Counted from the first letter of the stretch, positions 7,208-13,865 are shown. The stretch: DNA of 17,586 bases from DATFGK01 sp046712825 (GCA_046712825.1 JBKKCR010000031.1:1-17586), one strand, 5' to 3'. Numbers and translations: made by a program. Notes: generated by a model not told the origin, from the sequence alone.

Positions 7208-7507
7208 TTAGCTGGGGGCGCCTTCGGCGGTGGGGAGCGTCTTTCCGATGTACCTCGAACGGAGCCGGCCGTCCTCCCGCCAGTACGCGTACCAGTAGGG
7301 GCCGTGCGGGCAGCGAGTGCAGCCGCGTTTCCCGCAACGCACCGGCTCCTGTCTGTAGGTGACGGCCGAACGTCCCGGCGCGTCGGGGCGCTCGAACTCG
7401 GGGCCGTCCCGATGCAGCAGAAGGCCGCGCACGAAGATCATCAGGCGCCGGAGGTCGTACTCGTCCAGCGTCCGGATGGAGCGGATCAGCTCTCGGTCGA
7501 TGGCCAT
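7208..7507 (-). CDS. Small Cys-rich protein, DUF6788-like (99 aa)
   Basis: The N-terminal half is a predicted pair of helices (RELIRSIRTLDEYDLRRLMIF). The C-terminal half has YRQEPVRCGKRGCTRCPHGPY followed by YAYWREDGRLRSRYIGK, with Cys58, Cys63, Cys66 and His68 as a possible metal site. The Cys-rich stretch followed by a Tyr/Trp-rich strand and RxRxRYIGK resembles the DUF6788 family, whose function is unknown. The ATG at 7507 has no evident ribosome site, so the transcript may be leaderless or nearly so; TACATA a few bases upstream could be its -10. It lies 75 bases after DUF3499 on the same strand. The basic, aromatic C-terminal half suggests nucleic-acid contact, which is inference. Confidence 0.72.
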   Translation of the reverse strand: MAIDRELIRSIRTLDEYDLRRLMIFVRGLLLHRDGPEFERPDAPGRSAVTYRQEPVRCGKRGCTRCPHGPYWYAYWREDGRLRSRYIGKTLPTAEGAPS

Positions 7508-7582
7508 GTCAGTGAAGGCTTATGTAGCGGTGTACCTAAGACAGGCTCACACAGAACAGTGAACGGCGCAAGGTGCGTGGGA

Positions 7583-7891
7583 TCAGGCGCCCGAAGCTTG
7601 CGCGCCCGATGAGCTGCCGGACCAGCCGTCCAGGCCCGGACGGATCGGCGTCACCGGCGGAGGGACGACCCGAAGGTCTTCCTTCTTCCAGCCGATCGGT
7701 ACTGCCAATCGTTCCGCGTGGGCGGCGCACAGGTCGTATGCAGCCGGATGAGGCTGAGAGATGAGGTCTTCGATCCAGACGACCATCTGCGCATACGCGA
7801 ACGTGAGCGACGCGGAAGCCGGCCAGCGGCACGCGTTACGGGAGCATTTGCGGATGCCGGTTTGCTGCGCGGCGGCAGGGGGCCTCGCCAT
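7583..7891 (-). CDS. DUF3499 family protein (102 aa)
   Basis: The core reads KCSRNACRWPASASLTFAYA, then a variable strand region and YDLCAAHAERLAVPIGWK, the pattern of actinobacterial DUF3499 proteins (Rv3258c-like). Cys16, Cys21, Cys55 and His58 are positioned to bind zinc. Function is unknown, but the gene is a conserved neighbour of whiB2, the metallopeptidase and manB in Actinomycetota. Homologues of about 130-165 residues are longer at the C-terminus; here the protein ends in a Gly/Ser/Ala-rich tail. I place the start at the ATG at 7891. A TTG at 7900 in the same frame lies within the proposed -10 element and is less likely. No ribosome site precedes the ATG, which fits a leaderless transcript. 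Confidence 0.85.
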   Translation of the reverse strand: MARPPAAAQQTGIRKCSRNACRWPASASLTFAYAQMVVWIEDLISQPHPAAYDLCAAHAERLAVPIGWKKEDLRVVPPPVTPIRPGLDGWSGSSSGAQASGA

Positions 7892-7899
7892 CGCGGGCA

Positions 7900-7928
7900 A
7901 CCATAAATTACAGAGGTGTGTTTTTCAA
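7900..7928 (-). promoter_or_regulatory. Promoter of DUF3499 with embedded AT-rich motif
   Basis: On the minus strand TTGAAA (7923-7928), a 17-base spacer, and TATGGT (7900-7905) make a good housekeeping-type promoter. The expected start lies at about 7891-7893, at the DUF3499 ATG, so the mRNA is probably leaderless. The spacer contains ACACCTCTGTAATT (7906-7919), which matches 12 of 14 bases of a motif beside the whiB promoter, suggesting a shared operator. Confidence 0.55.
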
Positions 7929-8287
7929 GCGTATGGGAGGGTACGAGACGAGCGCCCCCGAGGACGGTGCCAAGAGTTCCAGGCTCCGCGCCCGGAGAGC
8001 CCGGCTCCCCGTGCGGTCAATCGGAAGCCGGATCCCAGCAGCACGAAGACCATTCCGAGCCCGGCCAGGGTGCCCACATCCTGGCCGGTCCGCGCAAGGC
8101 CGTCGTCTGGCAACGCCGGGATCCCTGAAGGAGCGACCGGTTGAGGGGCGCCGAGATCCGAGGCTCCCCCTGCCGGGGAGCCCGCAGCCGGTGGAGGACG
8201 GAAGGGGTCCTTCCCCTGAGCCTGGGCGGCGCCCGCGAAGGATGCTGCCACGCCCAGCACGACGAGGATCAGGGCAGCGCGCCTCAT
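7925..8287 (-). CDS. Small secreted protein with LAxTG sortase-type anchor
   Basis: Residues 1-23 are a clear Sec signal peptide (two Arg, a hydrophobic core, AQA before the likely cut). A low-complexity stretch rich in Pro, Gly, Ala and Ser follows (about 24-60). Then comes LARTG (64-68) and a hydrophobic span (about 72-90, TLAGLGMVFVLLGSGF) ending in Arg. This is the arrangement of a cell-wall sorting signal of the LAxTG type, which class E sortases use in high-GC Gram-positives. The mature part would be only about 40 residues, so the protein is a minimal anchor. The cytosolic tail after the span is long (about 30 residues, Arg/Gly-rich), which is atypical. No sortase gene is in the window. 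The ribosome site at the ATG (8287) is weak. It ends just before DUF3499, and the DUF3499 -35 element overlaps its 3' end. Confidence 0.75.
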   Translation of the reverse strand: MRRAALILVVLGVAASFAGAAQAQGKDPFRPPPAAGSPAGGASDLGAPQPVAPSGIPALPDDGLARTGQDVGTLAGLGMVFVLLGSGFRLTARGAGLSGRGAWNSWHRPRGRSSRTLPYA

Positions 8288-8360
8288 CCGCCCACGGTAC
8301 GACCGGCGACGGCGAGAGACAAGAGGGCTCCCGGCTCGATGTCTTACCCGACCAAACTGC

Positions 8361-8370
8361 TACCTAAGAC
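8361..8370. repeat. Decamer TACCTAAGAC, second copy at 7533-7542
   Basis: TACCTAAGAC occurs at 8361-8370 and, in the same orientation, at 7533-7542 upstream of the DUF6788-like gene. Both copies are in non-coding DNA upstream of minus-strand genes. At the right-hand copy the last six bases also pair with GTCTTA at 8341-8346. Shared regulation is possible; a chance match cannot be excluded. Confidence 0.3.
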
Positions 8371-8413
8371 GGTTTTGCATTTCGACGCCCCTTGCGTTCG
8401 AAAAAAGAGGGGG

Positions 8414-8452
8414 CCGGGGGTCGCGACGGCGTCGCTTCCCGCAATGACAAAA
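8414..8452 (-). repeat. Possible member of the CATTGCGAG-type intergenic repeat family
   Basis: The minus strand reads TTTGTCATTGCGGGAAGCGA and goes on with CGCCGTCGCGACC, like the dispersed CATTGCGAGnnGCGAAGCGA repeats familiar from many bacterial genomes and metagenome bins. It is flanked by a poly-A run (8401-8406) and G-rich DNA. Only one copy is in the window, so repeat status rests on resemblance. Confidence 0.35.
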
Positions 8453-8538
8453 CCGCGCGCAAAAATGAGAAGAGACCACGTAGATGGCCTCTTCAGATCG
8501 ATGCGCGCGGGCGGAACCCGCTGTGTATTCCAAAAGTT

Positions 8539-8587
8539 GTACTCCGCGGTAGCTTTCGGGTCGCCCCTACTGACTTCCGCGGAGTAC
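8539..8587. repeat. Perfect 11-bp inverted repeat, 27-base loop
   Basis: GTACTCCGCGG (8539-8549) and CCGCGGAGTAC (8577-8587) are exact inverted copies. Inside the loop GTAG and CTAC plus GGG and CCC can pair further, so the RNA of either strand would form an extended stem with a bulge. It lies about 100 bases upstream of the metallopeptidase. No T tract follows on either strand, so it is not a classical terminator. It could be an operator, an RNA element or a relic terminal repeat. Confidence 0.6.
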
Positions 8588-8687
8588 CCAATTACTCTAT
8601 CACGACCGATCGTCGAGTTCAAGGGGAACGTCCAAAATCTCACGCCGTCAGACCGGCCGAACGTGGTTACCCACCGTGGCGTCGCGC

Positions 8688-9026
8688 ATGGGCGATGTTC
8701 GACGTTTCGAGTCGCTTGTCCGAGATGCGATTGATCTGCTGCCCGACCAGTTCCGGCAACGACTCGACAACGTAGAGATCGTGATCGAGGACATACCCGA
8801 GCGGGAGTCGCTCCTCGGTCACTACCACGGCGTCCCGCTGACCAACCGCGGGTCGGGATACAGCGGTTTCTTGCCGGACAAGATCACGATCTATCGGCTA
8901 CCACTCGAGCGGCGCGCGCGTTCTCCCGAAGACCTGGCCGAACAGGTCCGCGTCACGGTTTGGCACGAGATCGCACATCACTTCGGGATCGACGACGAGA
9001 GGCTGCGCGAGTTGGGGATGGGCTGA
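8688..9026 (+). CDS. Metallopeptidase-family protein (PF06262-type zincin)
   Basis: A small protein of 112 residues from the ATG at 8688 (116 from the GTG at 8676, also in frame). Neither start has a clear ribosome site; MGDVRRFESLVRDAIDLLP resembles homologue N-termini. The zinc motif HEIAHHFGIDD near the C-terminus provides two His ligands and the catalytic Glu, with a following Asp as possible third ligand. Upstream are the family strands DNVEIVIEDIP and GVLPD-like FLPDKITIYRLPLER. Family members are minigluzincin-like proteins whose substrates are unknown. This is the only credible plus-strand gene in the window; it converges on the DUF5719-like gene with a 7-base gap, so the two 3' ends may affect each other. 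The homologue lies next to whiB2 in mycobacteria, consistent with the neighbourhood here. Confidence 0.88.
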   Translation: MGDVRRFESLVRDAIDLLPDQFRQRLDNVEIVIEDIPERESLLGHYHGVPLTNRGSGYSGFLPDKITIYRLPLERRARSPEDLAEQVRVTVWHEIAHHFGIDDERLRELGMG

Positions 9027-9033
9027 ACCGGCT

Positions 9034-10464
9034 TTACGCGGCTACGCCGGCCCGCGGATCAGGATCCACCGCCACCGGCGACCGGGGAAGATCAGGGAAG
9101 GCGGTGACGGCGTAGGCACCGAAGGACGGCTGCAGCGCGATCGCTTGGACGGCCGCGGCCACCCGCGCGCCGACGGACGCGACGAGGACCCCAACGGTTC
9201 CCGTTCCGCCCACACCGGCGAGGCTGAGCTGGATCGCTTCGCCTGCTTGGAGTGAAACACCTTGCAGGGCCGACGGCGTGGAGCTTCCCGCGTCGGTAAC
9301 AACGGTCACGGAGATCGTGGCGTCTCGCTCCGCGGGATTCGCGACGAGAAGCCGTAGCTCGGACGCGAGTGCAGGAGGACCGATCACCGCCATCGCCCTG
9401 GCGGCGGGCGGTACCGCGACGGTGGCAGCCTGCTCGACGACACCGCCGCGTCCGATCATCTGCCAGCGAGCGCCGAGCGCGACCGGTGATGTCGATGAGG
9501 TGACGGCGACCGCGACCGGTCCGGCCGGGAACGAACCCTTCGGGATCTCGGTGAAGCGCGGGGTGTTGGGGGGCAGCCCGCCGGCGATCGGCTCGAACAC
9601 CCCCTGGCCGGACTCTGACAACGTGCGGCTGTCGGTCACCGCGTCCGCATCACCCACAGCAACGGCGGAGAACGAAAGCGGCCCGCCCGCGCTACTGCCG
9701 ATAGCGACGGTCTCGCTCGCGGCGCCGACGGCCGGCACGAGTTCGATCAACCCACGAGCAGCGAGGAGAACATCGGCCACGACCCTGCCCGACCGGGCCT
9801 GCACCACGGCAGCGACCGCGGGTTCGTCGAACGCGAAGTCCCCTTCTCTGATGATGAGGCGTCCGCGAGCGGGGACCACCCTGCCTCGCAGGCTCTCGGG
9901 CTCGAGCTCTTGACCGTCGAACAGCAGCGACACGTCGACGACCGCGTCGGACGTTCCGGGATTCAAAAGGATGAGGTGGGTCTCCACTCCCAGCGTGGTG
10001 CCCTGCGACGCCACGATCGCCTGGGCGCCCGGTCGTCCGCACGGAGCGGCCGCACCGCCGGTCCCCCCGTTCGCAGTCAGGAAGGCCGTTCGCGAAACGA
10101 CCAGGTCACCGCCCGCGTATTCGACGATCGCGCCGGCTGCGGACGACCGGATCGCCGCCGGCGATCCGATGGTTCCGGCGCGTCCGGGACCGATGTCGAA
10201 TGCTTGGACGACGGGCTCCTTGCGGTCGGGCAGGTAGGTGACGCGAACGTGCGATGCTACCCGGCCGAAGTTGGCGAAGTGAAGCCATCCCGGAGAGCCC
10301 GCCGCTTTGAGGAACGGACACGCCCATGCCCCACCCGGCTCTGCGGGCAGGTCCGCCGCCGGGAGCCACGGCGGCGCGGGAGCGAACCGATCGGCGAGCC
10401 CCGCGCCCGTCATCGAGAGAACAACGAAGGCCGCGAGGCCCCAGCGGCGCACGGATGCCTTCAT
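9034..10464 (-). CDS. Secreted/membrane-anchored DUF5719-like protein (476 aa)
   Basis: The start is the ATG at 10464, which overlaps the glycosyltransferase stop as ATGA; a longer open frame upstream is a shadow. Residues 1-24 (MKASVRRWGLAAFVVLSMTG...) are a signal peptide or N-terminal anchor. The remainder is rich in Val, Ala, Gly, Thr and Ser and alternates beta-strand-like stretches such as THLILLNPGTSDAVVDVSLL and ELRLLVANPAERDATISVTV. These look like repeated Ig-like/beta-sandwich modules of about 100 residues. Two Cys (in the WACPFLKAAG region and in APCGRPGAQ) could form an extracytoplasmic disulfide. The pattern and location behind a large GT2 fit the actinobacterial DUF5719 family, whose role is unknown. 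Tight coupling suggests it works with the glycosyltransferase at the outer face of the membrane, which is inference. Confidence 0.8.
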   Translation of the reverse strand: MKASVRRWGLAAFVVLSMTGAGLADRFAPAPPWLPAADLPAEPGGAWACPFLKAAGSPGWLHFANFGRVASHVRVTYLPDRKEPVVQAFDIGPGRAGTIGSPAAIRSSAAGAIVEYAGGDLVVSRTAFLTANGGTGGAAAPCGRPGAQAIVASQGTTLGVETHLILLNPGTSDAVVDVSLLFDGQELEPESLRGRVVPARGRLIIREGDFAFDEPAVAAVVQARSGRVVADVLLAARGLIELVPAVGAASETVAIGSSAGGPLSFSAVAVGDADAVTDSRTLSESGQGVFEPIAGGLPPNTPRFTEIPKGSFPAGPVAVAVTSSTSPVALGARWQMIGRGGVVEQAATVAVPPAARAMAVIGPPALASELRLLVANPAERDATISVTVVTDAGSSTPSALQGVSLQAGEAIQLSLAGVGGTGTVGVLVASVGARVAAAVQAIALQPSFGAYAVTAFPDLPRSPVAVDPDPRAGVAA

Positions 10465-13400
10465 CGCTCGCCTCGTTCCCGAGCGCTGCGCCTCGACCAA
10501 GCTACGGCGATCGCCAGGAGCATCAAGGTCTCGGCGAGCAGCGCGAGACGGTGCCAGCCTTGTCCGCCCCATGCCACGACGACCGGACCGGAAGCGGCAC
10601 CGACGGCGAACGCGTTCGCCCATCCGAACGAACGTGTCGACGGTATGTCGCGGCCTCCTGCCTGCAGGTGCCACCGGTCGCTGAACTCCTCGCCCAAGAG
10701 AAGCGCGCCGACCCCGACGCCGATCCTTCCGGCCAGGACTCCGGGGCGAACGCGGCGGAGCGATCCCGATCGGCCGGGATCCTCGGGCGCGGCTGCGAGG
10801 ATGGGGCGCTCCGGCTCCGCGTTGCTCGCGGCGACCCAATCCGGCGACTTGACCGCTCCGGCGACGGGAAGCCACGCCTCGTTCGACAACACCAGGCTTC
10901 CCGCGAAGCGCTGAGCGAATCGCATGTCGATCTGTCGCGCGAACGCCCGCACGACATCGACGTCGATCGCCGGCCGAAGCACGATGTATCGAACGCCGGC
11001 CGGGGCGAGGAGCCGTCCCGCTTGCTCGGTCCTTCGAGCCAGCACCGACGCGAGGATCCCCTCGAGATAGTCCTCGCCGGGCCCGGATCGTCGCGCGCCG
11101 AAGGTCAGGATCGTCTCGCCCTCCGGCGCGCTTAGGTCGGCGCGAAGCGCCCGCATATCGCCGGCAAGCCACAAGACGCGGAAGTCCCCGAACGTTCGCT
11201 CCTCGGCCTGGAAGAACGCCGGCTCGAGGTCCCCGGCGCGCCGGAGTCCGTCGAAGCTGCCCCCAGCCAGGAAGGCCACGCCGACCACCATCGCGGCGAC
11301 GCCGAACGCCGTAACCCCGCCGAGAGCAACATGGGGAGCGCCGAACGAGCGAGAGCGAAGCAACGGAACGAGACCTTCCGCGCCGATCCCGGCAAGCATC
11401 GCGACGCATACGGCTGCGAGAGACAACGGCAAACCGGGCCGCGGAGCGATCCACGGAACTCCCCGAGATACGGCCCACGCGATGAGAAGTGCAAGGGTTC
11501 CGACGACGGCGAACGCGCGCGCGATCCGTCGTCGTTCCGGGGTCGCCAAGATGGCGCCGGCCGCTGCGGCCAGCGGGAACGCCCACGCCATCGGCGCCGG
11601 TATCGGGAAGGGCGACGAAGGAACCAGCCGGATGAGGTCGGTGAGCGGGGCGCCGAACGGTCCGGGGCGAGCGCCCATCGGGGAGCCGGAACGGAACAAC
11701 TCGACGCTCCACGGCAGCAACACGACGATCGCGGCAACGGGAAGCGCGAGTCCGACGGCCGCGGCGCGTATCGCGCTCCGCTGCCCCGAAACAACGCCGG
11801 CGACGGCCACAAGGAGCCCGCTCCCCAGAACGGCGATCGGCGCCCATGGGGAAACCGTCGTGATCACAGCCAGGCCCAGCGCTCCGGCGGCCGGGCTCCG
11901 CCAGCCACCGGGTTCGGCGAACCCGCCCGCCCGCAGAAGCGGGATGAGGAGGGCCGGCATCGCGGCGATGAGAACGAGCTCGGGGAATCGCCCTTGGAAG
12001 AACGCTGCAAGCGCGAGCGGTGACAACGCGTACGCGGCCGCAGCGACACGCTTCGCCGTCGTGGGCATCCCGATCGCGCCCGCCGCTTTCCACGCAGCCC
12101 CGCACGCAAGCGGCAGGAGCGAGAGCACGAGGAGCCGCTCGGCGAGGCGGACGCTGCCGAACGTGATCACCGAAAGGACGCCCGCGAGGAAGAGGAACGG
12201 CGACGCGGGAGCGGCGCCACCGGTTCCGGCGCTGCGCCAGCCGGAGAAGAACTCCGAGAAGAAGTCGCCCGCCCCCGACGGGAACGGTGCCATGTCGGCG
12301 CCGGCAAGGCCACCACCTCCGAACAGGGAGCGCGCCCCGATGAGGTAGAGCAACGCGAGGACGGTGAGGCTTATCCCGACGGGATGCGCGCGGACACGGT
12401 CGATCAGCCGCGGACGCCGCTGGTCGGGTACCGCGAGCCCTTCGGCTTCCTCGATCCCTTCAGCCGGGTCGCCGACGACTTGCTCGAGCGCGTGCTCGAA
12501 GTAAGAACGAAGGCGCGGCGCCCCGCGAACCATGAACTTCAGGACGTCTGCGTCGGAGCTCTTCCGGCGCCGCTGCGCTCGGGCACGAGCCCGAAGGGTC
12601 GACGGCAGATGGATCAAGTTCCATTGCATCGCCGAGAGCGTCTGGCGAGCTTGGTGCCGGCGTCCCGTGAATGCGAACAGGATCGCGTTGAGCAGGGACA
12701 TGACCAGCGTGACCGGAAGCGCCACGAGGAGTGCAGGCAGCCGATAGTTCTTGAAGAGCGATGCGATCATGTTGCGCTCGCTGAAGTATCGAACCCGTCC
12801 CGTCACGAATCCGGGGCGGAGGTTCCGATAGGAGGCGACCGCGTGTCGTACGCGGGCATCGCTGGTCACGACGGATCGAAAACCGGCGATGCGTGCCCGC
12901 CAGCAAAAGTCGTAGTCGTCTCGGAGGGTGACGTACCGGAGATCGAACAACCCGATGCGTTCCACCACTTCGCGAGCAACGAGAAGACACGCACTCGAGG
13001 AGAAGAACACTTCCTTGAGGCCATCGTGCTGGCCTTGATCGAGCTCACCCGCCTCGAGCGGGTTATAGAGGCGTCCGAACCGGTCGGTGGTGAGACCGAC
13101 CTCTTGCAACGCCTCGGGCTCGTCGAACTCGACGAGCTTCGCGCCGACGATCCCCACTCGCTCGTGCGTCAACGCGCCCACCATCGCCTCGACGCTTCCG
13201 GGATCCATGACAGCGTCGTCGTGTACCAGCAAGAATGCATCGGCCGGGATCGCGCGCTCGGCGACGACCTTGAGTCCTGCGGCGAGGGCCCGCCCGTATC
13301 CGACGCGGCGATCGAGCAAGACGACGTTCTCGCGCCCGAATGCTTTCTCGACCAATTTGCGCGACCCGTCGGTGGAAGCGTTGTCCACCGCGATCACCGT

Positions 13401-13508
13401 GAGGTCGTCGTGCGTTTGGTTGCGGATGCCCTCGATGACCTCGCGCAGCCACCGTTCTCCGTTGGTCGCGACGAGGAGGACGAGAACGGACGAGTTCTCA
13501 GGGTCCAT
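10461..13508 (-). CDS. GT2 glycosyltransferase fused to a polytopic membrane domain (1015 aa)
   Basis: Residues 1-250 are a family 2 glycosyltransferase (GT-A fold): VLVLLVATNGERWLREVIEG, the nucleotide-binding Asp in VIAVDNASTDGS (about 42), the metal motif HDD (96-98) in LLVHDDAVMDP, and the catalytic DDYDFCWRAR (197-206). The nearest known functional group is WbbL-like rhamnosyltransferases. Hydrophobic spans follow near 256-280, 376-394, 437-452, 458-474, 488-505, 509-527, 540-573, 583-600, 640-655, 664-681, 694-712 and 728-748. A soluble, probably extracytoplasmic part lies at about 755-980, with GVRYIVLRP at 838-846, and a last span at 984-1004 with a basic end. The enzyme probably transfers an activated sugar to a lipid or wall precursor and may also move it. 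Mycobacterial WbbL is about 300 residues, so this is a fusion. It ends in an ATGA overlap with the DUF5719-like gene. The ribosome site at the ATG is weak; TAGGCT just upstream could be a -10. Confidence 0.88.
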   Translation of the reverse strand: MDPENSSVLVLLVATNGERWLREVIEGIRNQTHDDLTVIAVDNASTDGSRKLVEKAFGRENVVLLDRRVGYGRALAAGLKVVAERAIPADAFLLVHDDAVMDPGSVEAMVGALTHERVGIVGAKLVEFDEPEALQEVGLTTDRFGRLYNPLEAGELDQGQHDGLKEVFFSSSACLLVAREVVERIGLFDLRYVTLRDDYDFCWRARIAGFRSVVTSDARVRHAVASYRNLRPGFVTGRVRYFSERNMIASLFKNYRLPALLVALPVTLVMSLLNAILFAFTGRRHQARQTLSAMQWNLIHLPSTLRARARAQRRRKSSDADVLKFMVRGAPRLRSYFEHALEQVVGDPAEGIEEAEGLAVPDQRRPRLIDRVRAHPVGISLTVLALLYLIGARSLFGGGGLAGADMAPFPSGAGDFFSEFFSGWRSAGTGGAAPASPFLFLAGVLSVITFGSVRLAERLLVLSLLPLACGAAWKAAGAIGMPTTAKRVAAAAYALSPLALAAFFQGRFPELVLIAAMPALLIPLLRAGGFAEPGGWRSPAAGALGLAVITTVSPWAPIAVLGSGLLVAVAGVVSGQRSAIRAAAVGLALPVAAIVVLLPWSVELFRSGSPMGARPGPFGAPLTDLIRLVPSSPFPIPAPMAWAFPLAAAAGAILATPERRRIARAFAVVGTLALLIAWAVSRGVPWIAPRPGLPLSLAAVCVAMLAGIGAEGLVPLLRSRSFGAPHVALGGVTAFGVAAMVVGVAFLAGGSFDGLRRAGDLEPAFFQAEERTFGDFRVLWLAGDMRALRADLSAPEGETILTFGARRSGPGEDYLEGILASVLARRTEQAGRLLAPAGVRYIVLRPAIDVDVVRAFARQIDMRFAQRFAGSLVLSNEAWLPVAGAVKSPDWVAASNAEPERPILAAAPEDPGRSGSLRRVRPGVLAGRIGVGVGALLLGEEFSDRWHLQAGGRDIPSTRSFGWANAFAVGAASGPVVVAWGGQGWHRLALLAETLMLLAIAVAWSRRSARERGER

Positions 13509-13607
13509 GAGCCGCGGGAGCCTATCAAGCGCCGTCGACGGCCTGCGAACCGAAGGAATCCCGACCGACGCGAGCGCGCGACCATGAGAGAGGAGGCTGT
13601 TTCAGGG

Positions 13608-13644
13608 AAAAAACTGAGGCCCTGCCAGGCGGGCAAGGCCTCAG
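13608..13644 (-). terminator. Intrinsic terminator after the Lys/Arg-rich gene
   Basis: On the minus strand CTGAGGCC, TTGCC, a CGCCT loop, GGCAG and GGCCTCAG form a 13-bp stem with one G-T pair (13614-13644), followed at once by six T (13608-13613). This is a textbook rho-independent terminator. It begins 18 bases after the TAA at 13663 and separates the whiB transcript from the glycosyltransferase gene. Confidence 0.92.
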
Positions 13645-13662
13645 AAGTTCTGAAGGCGGCGC

Positions 13663-13830
13663 TTAGCGCTTCTTCCTTTTCGCCGTCGCCTTCTTCCGCG
13701 TCGTCTTCTTCGCGGCGGTCTTACGCTTGGCCGGCTTGCGCGCTGCGGTGGTCTTCTTCCGCGCTGTCTTGCGCTTGGCCGGCTTGCGCGCTGCGGTCTT
13801 CTTCGCAGCCTTGCGCTTCTTCGCTGGCAT
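13663..13830 (-). CDS. Lys/Arg/Ala-rich histone-H1-like small protein (55 aa)
   Basis: Read directly from the DNA: ATG at 13830, TAA at 13663, starting MPAKKRKAAKKTAARKPAKR. It is built from near-identical blocks of TAARKPAKRKTA (about residues 12-23 and 28-39) and KK(T/A)T runs. Such AAKK/KPAK repeats resemble the basic tails of mycobacterial HU (HupB) and bacterial H1-like proteins. Here the basic tail stands alone without a folded HU domain, so it probably binds DNA or RNA electrostatically. AGAGGGGGTGA lies 6-16 bases before the ATG as ribosome site. It follows whiB by 42 bases on the same strand and ends in a strong terminator, so it is likely the last gene of the whiB transcript. The frame shown by an adjacent longer open frame in another phase is a shadow. 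Confidence 0.8.
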   Translation of the reverse strand: MPAKKRKAAKKTAARKPAKRKTARKKTTAARKPAKRKTAAKKTTRKKATAKRKKR

Positions 13831-13844
13831 CCTGTCACCCCCTC

Positions 13845-13865
13845 TCCCTACCCTAGAGATAGGGA
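13845..13865 (-). other. Small hairpin between whiB and the Lys/Arg-rich gene
   Basis: TCCCTA (13845-13850) and TAGGGA (13860-13865) pair around a 9-base loop, just upstream of the next ribosome site. It could be an mRNA-processing or partial stop signal. It lacks a T tract, and the strong terminator lies beyond the next gene. Confidence 0.35.

Larger units (their letters stand above)
8288..8675. other. 388-bp non-coding divergent intergenic block with several inverted repeats
   Basis: This gap lies between the LAxTG gene (minus) and the metallopeptidase (plus) and must hold both promoters, though none is convincing by eye. It contains GTCTTA/TAAGAC (8341-8346/8365-8370), a GCGAC-GGC-GTCGC palindrome near 8423-8435, GAAGAG/CTCTTC (8469-8474/8489-8494), GCGGG/CCCGC (8507-8511/8517-8521) and the strong 11-bp repeat listed separately. 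Base composition is lower in GC than the neighbours in places. Open frames here are arginine-rich shadows without ribosome sites. It could encode a structured RNA or be a relic of a repeat element. Confidence 0.5.

Noticed and set aside
8344..8643. 99-residue minus-strand open frame in the non-coding block
   Set aside because: It crosses the repeat-like element and the 11-bp inverted repeat, has no ribosome site, and the sequence looks like translated repeat DNA.
10465..12105. Upstream extension of the DUF5719-like frame to 12105
   Set aside because: It overlaps the glycosyltransferase in another frame and is Arg-rich without domains; the ATGA overlap and signal peptide fix the start at 10464.
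12384..13856. 490-residue plus-strand open frame (and similar ones at 2300-3421 and 4466-5905)
   Set aside because: Antisense shadows of glycosyltransferase, ahcY and manB, expected in high-GC DNA; no domain signatures.
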